A stretch of 64,000 nucleotides of DNA from Gammaproteobacteria bacterium (GTDB taxonomy: Bacteria > Pseudomonadota > Gammaproteobacteria > UBA4575): NCBI GenBank assembly GCA_014075255.1, contig CP046178.1, forward strand, positions 1,568,894 to 1,632,893, given 5' to 3'. Of the stretch, positions 61,942-64,000 are shown one piece after another. The notes under the pieces are model-generated. The model made no database searches. It saw only the letters and a list, made by a program, of their open reading frames with translations, and was not told the origin of the DNA. Each line of letters begins with the position of its first letter. The first letter of the stretch is position 1. The translations under genes were made by a program, and so were the position numbers.

Positions 61942-62583
61942 ATGCGTAACTTCAATACAACTGACCATTTCCTTTCACATGTTGATAAAGGTTTAAGAAC
62001 TTTATTAGCTAAACCGAATGCGAAAAAATCATCTTCGCCTGCGGATAAAGTACAGAGCAAACCTGAGTTAAGTGAGCCTGATAAAAAATTATCCGCTCGA
62101 TTAATGCGCGTGAATCATGCAGGTGAAATTGCTGCTCAAGGCCTATATCATGGACATATGCTAATGGCTAAAGACGAAAGCATTAAGCAAAAGTTTAACC
62201 AATCCGCACAAGAAGAAGAGGCACATTTAAGTTGGTGCGAAAAACGTCTTGATGAACTTCAAGATCGTCCCAGTGTGTTCACACCCGTTTGGTATCTTGG
62301 CTCTTACGCAATGGGCGCAGCAGTAGGCGCACTTGGAGACAAATGGTCTCTAGGCTTTGTGTCAGAAACCGAAAAACAAGTAGTAAAACATTTAGACAAA
62401 CATCTATCACGTCTACCCGAAGATGATATTAAAAGTCGTGAAGTTTTATTAACAATGCGCGAAGAAGAAGCGATGCATGATAAGAGTGCTCAAGCTGCTG
62501 GCGCCTATGATTTACCGCAGCCTGCCAAAACATTGATGGCTGCCGTTTCAAAAGTAATGACAAAAACTTCTTACTGGATTTAA
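61942..62583 (+). CDS. coq7: Demethoxyubiquinone hydroxylase Coq7
   Basis: Diiron hydroxylase for the penultimate step of ubiquinone synthesis. 213 residues from ATG at 61942, with AAGAGAG upstream; the frame from 61882 would overlap the preceding gene. Diiron ligands: RVNHAGEIAAQGLYHGH, EEEAHLSWCEKRL, ETEKQVVKHL and EEEAMHDKSA. It is the hydroxylase complementing ubiH and ubiI found earlier in the window. Confidence 0.94.
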   Translation: MRNFNTTDHFLSHVDKGLRTLLAKPNAKKSSSPADKVQSKPELSEPDKKLSARLMRVNHAGEIAAQGLYHGHMLMAKDESIKQKFNQSAQEEEAHLSWCEKRLDELQDRPSVFTPVWYLGSYAMGAAVGALGDKWSLGFVSETEKQVVKHLDKHLSRLPEDDIKSREVLLTMREEEAMHDKSAQAAGAYDLPQPAKTLMAAVSKVMTKTSYWI

Positions 62584-62596
62584 TAAATTTGAATCA

Positions 62597-63418
62597 TTAG
62601 TCTAGGGAATTAATACCATAGAATATTTCACTCATTTCTTTCTTCAATTTTTCTTCAATATTTTCTTGTTCTGAGCTTTCTAGCGCACCCATTCCTTTCC
62701 CAAACAAATAGCTATCAAGATCAAAGTCATTCAACATCATCTTAGTATGGAAAATATTTTCTTGATCAACATTCATATCAATCATTTGATACTGGTTTTT
62801 TGTTTTTTCTGACAAAAAGTCTTGAATCGATGTTATTTCATGATCAATGTAGTGCTTTAAACCATCAATATCCCTGGTAAATCCTCGTACTCGATAGTCC
62901 AAGATAACAATATCTTCGTTAAAACTATCGATTAGATAATTTAGCGTCTTAAGTGGCGACACTCTCCCACAAGTCGAAACATCTATGTCTACGCGAAAAG
63001 TACTGATCCCATTATCAGGGTGATATTCAGGATATGTATGCGCCGTTACATGGCTCTTATCTAAATGTCCAACAACAGATTGCTTGATTTCGTTCTGAAC
63101 CACTTCATACGGTGTATCTTCTTTAGAGAATATCGCTTCTGCCAGATCGTGCTCTTCAGATATCATGCAAGTAACACTTGCGCCACGCGGCTCGTAGTCA
63201 TAAACAGACATATTGAGAATACTTGCGCCAATTCTGTTCGTAACTTCAGTTAATACAGTCTCTAAACGAGCAGCATTATATTCTTCATCAACATACTCTA
63301 AATACTCTTGTTGATGTTCTGGAGTCCGCGCATAACAAATATCATAAAAATTAAAACTTAAGGTTTTAGTAAGATTATTAAATCCATGTAATTGTATTTT
63401 TTTATCACCCAGGTCCAT
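62597..63418 (-). CDS. speD: S-adenosylmethionine decarboxylase proenzyme
   Basis: Pyruvoyl-dependent enzyme that supplies decarboxylated SAM for spermidine synthesis. 273 residues, matching the E. coli-type (class 1A) length. Self-cleavage at KS in [18 protein letters not shown] would create the pyruvoyl group. Other blocks: [18 protein letters not shown] and [19 protein letters not shown]. Next to an OsmC-family gene and coq7 as in Pseudomonas. Confidence 0.94.
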   Translation of the reverse strand: MDLGDKKIQLHGFNNLTKTLSFNFYDICYARTPEHQQEYLEYVDEEYNAARLETVLTEVTNRIGASILNMSVYDYEPRGASVTCMISEEHDLAEAIFSKEDTPYEVVQNEIKQSVVGHLDKSHVTAHTYPEYHPDNGISTFRVDIDVSTCGRVSPLKTLNYLIDSFNEDIVILDYRVRGFTRDIDGLKHYIDHEITSIQDFLSEKTKNQYQMIDMNVDQENIFHTKMMLNDFDLDSYLFGKGMGALESSEQENIEEKLKKEMSEIFYGINSLD

Positions 63419-63489
63419 TTAGCATGTTCCATATTGTAATTTTTGTGTTATTTAAACTATTGCCTTTAGGATAAATACAGTTTTAAGCT

Positions 63490-63900
63490 TCATCTAATTT
63501 CATGATCAAACGTTATGTTTACATTAGGCCGCATCATTTTTACTACAGAACAGTATTTATCGACCGACAACTCCACGGCTCGTTTCACATGTTTTTCGTT
63601 TAATTCATCGCCAGCGATAATGAAGTGCATATGAATTTTTGTAAACACGGCAGGAATTTCATCGGCCCTTTCAGCATCGATTTCTATTTGGCAATCGTTC
63701 ACGATTTGCCTGGATTTTTCGAGTATTTCCACGACATCAAAGGCACTGCAGCCCCCTAAACCCACTAAAATCATCTCCATAGGGCGAGCAGCTATATTCT
63801 GCCCACCGTGCTCGGGAGGGCCATCCATCGTCAAAGTATGCCCACTACCCGTCTCAGCTTGGAAGGATCGTTGCTCTAACCACTTGATTCGTACTTGCAT
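63490..63900 (-). CDS. OsmC-family protein (YhfA type)
   Basis: 136-residue OsmC/Ohr superfamily protein. The peroxidatic-type cysteines are in GLGGCSAFDVVEIL and VDKYCSVVKMM; the N-terminal WLEQRSFQAETGSGHTLTMDGPPEHGG is typical of the YhfA branch, which lies near crp in E. coli. Role in thiol or peroxide metabolism is inferred. The 100 bp to the right end show no convincing gene. Confidence 0.88.
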   Translation of the reverse strand: MQVRIKWLEQRSFQAETGSGHTLTMDGPPEHGGQNIAARPMEMILVGLGGCSAFDVVEILEKSRQIVNDCQIEIDAERADEIPAVFTKIHMHFIIAGDELNEKHVKRAVELSVDKYCSVVKMMRPNVNITFDHEIR

Positions 63901-64000
63901 TTCTACCGTTTGATCCTTTTTACTATCGACATCAGTAAGTTATCTGGCATAGACTAGTGAAAATCACAATTTCTGAATACGAACTTGAACAATCCAAATC

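Noticed and set aside
63939-64000. Possible start of a plus-strand gene at the right edge (GTG at 63957)
   Set aside because: The frame is open to the end but only about 15 codons are visible, there is no clear ribosome site, and the sequence does not resemble the start of crp/vfr, which synteny would suggest.
1-64000. tRNA, rRNA, CRISPR array, prophage or insertion sequence
   Set aside because: I looked for tRNA T-arm patterns, regularly spaced direct repeats, and transposase or phage-like products and saw none. The one GGTTCAA match (50311) is inside 6S RNA.

Overview
The window is a stretch of a low-GC gammaproteobacterial chromosome. The evidence is gene order: mrdA-rodA-mltB-rlpA-dacA-ybeD-lipB-lipA, lptD-surA-pdxA-rsmA-apaG-apaH, ygfB-pepP-ubiH-ubiI next to zapA and 6S RNA, rplM-rpsI, and coq7-speD-osmC. 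The species cannot be named from the sequence. No phage, plasmid, transposase, integrase, CRISPR, tRNA or rRNA gene was seen.

Layout. 1-8961 (minus): cell elongation and peptidoglycan genes followed by lipoate synthesis; lipA runs off the left edge. 9189-11192 (plus): membrane pyrophosphatase with its own promoter and terminator. 11277-11823: a lone SnoaL-like gene between two 30-bp hairpins. 11839-18772 (minus): DEAD-box helicase, then an RND efflux operon with an embedded phosphoesterase-like gene. 18905-27016 (plus): outer-membrane biogenesis and ribosome/nucleotide maintenance cluster. 27027-29668 (minus): DsrE-like protein, folA, thyA, lgt. 29778-36602: DUF255 protein, acyltransferase, tpx, gcvH, copper chaperone and a tungstate-type ABC transporter. 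36668-38492 (plus): four small envelope proteins of unknown function.

38652-44845 is the most unusual part. Ten small, mostly unknown genes lie on one strand (minus), and every junction between them holds one copy of a repeat. The full repeat is 112-113 bp: two inverted 30-bp imperfect palindromes around a conserved core. All five full copies carry a promoter-like pair (TTGGAA or TTGGAT, exactly 17 bp, TAAAAT) pointing into the next gene. The SnoaL-like gene 27 kb away is bounded by the same hairpins. The arrangement looks like a gene-cassette array, but I see no integron integrase and no canonical attC site.

44852-50858: ubiquinone hydroxylases with a 27-codon relic of a third paralogue between them, pepP, ygfB, a ZapB-like coiled coil, zapA, 6S RNA and an EVE-domain gene. 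50859-51744: a very AT-rich stretch followed by a lysine/arginine repeat protein resembling histone H1 tails. 51882-58849: ilvA, rpiA, a frameshifted HpaI-type aldolase, an M19 dipeptidase and small envelope proteins. 58950-63900: ribosomal proteins L13 and S9, iron-sulfur proteins, coq7, speD and an OsmC-family protein.
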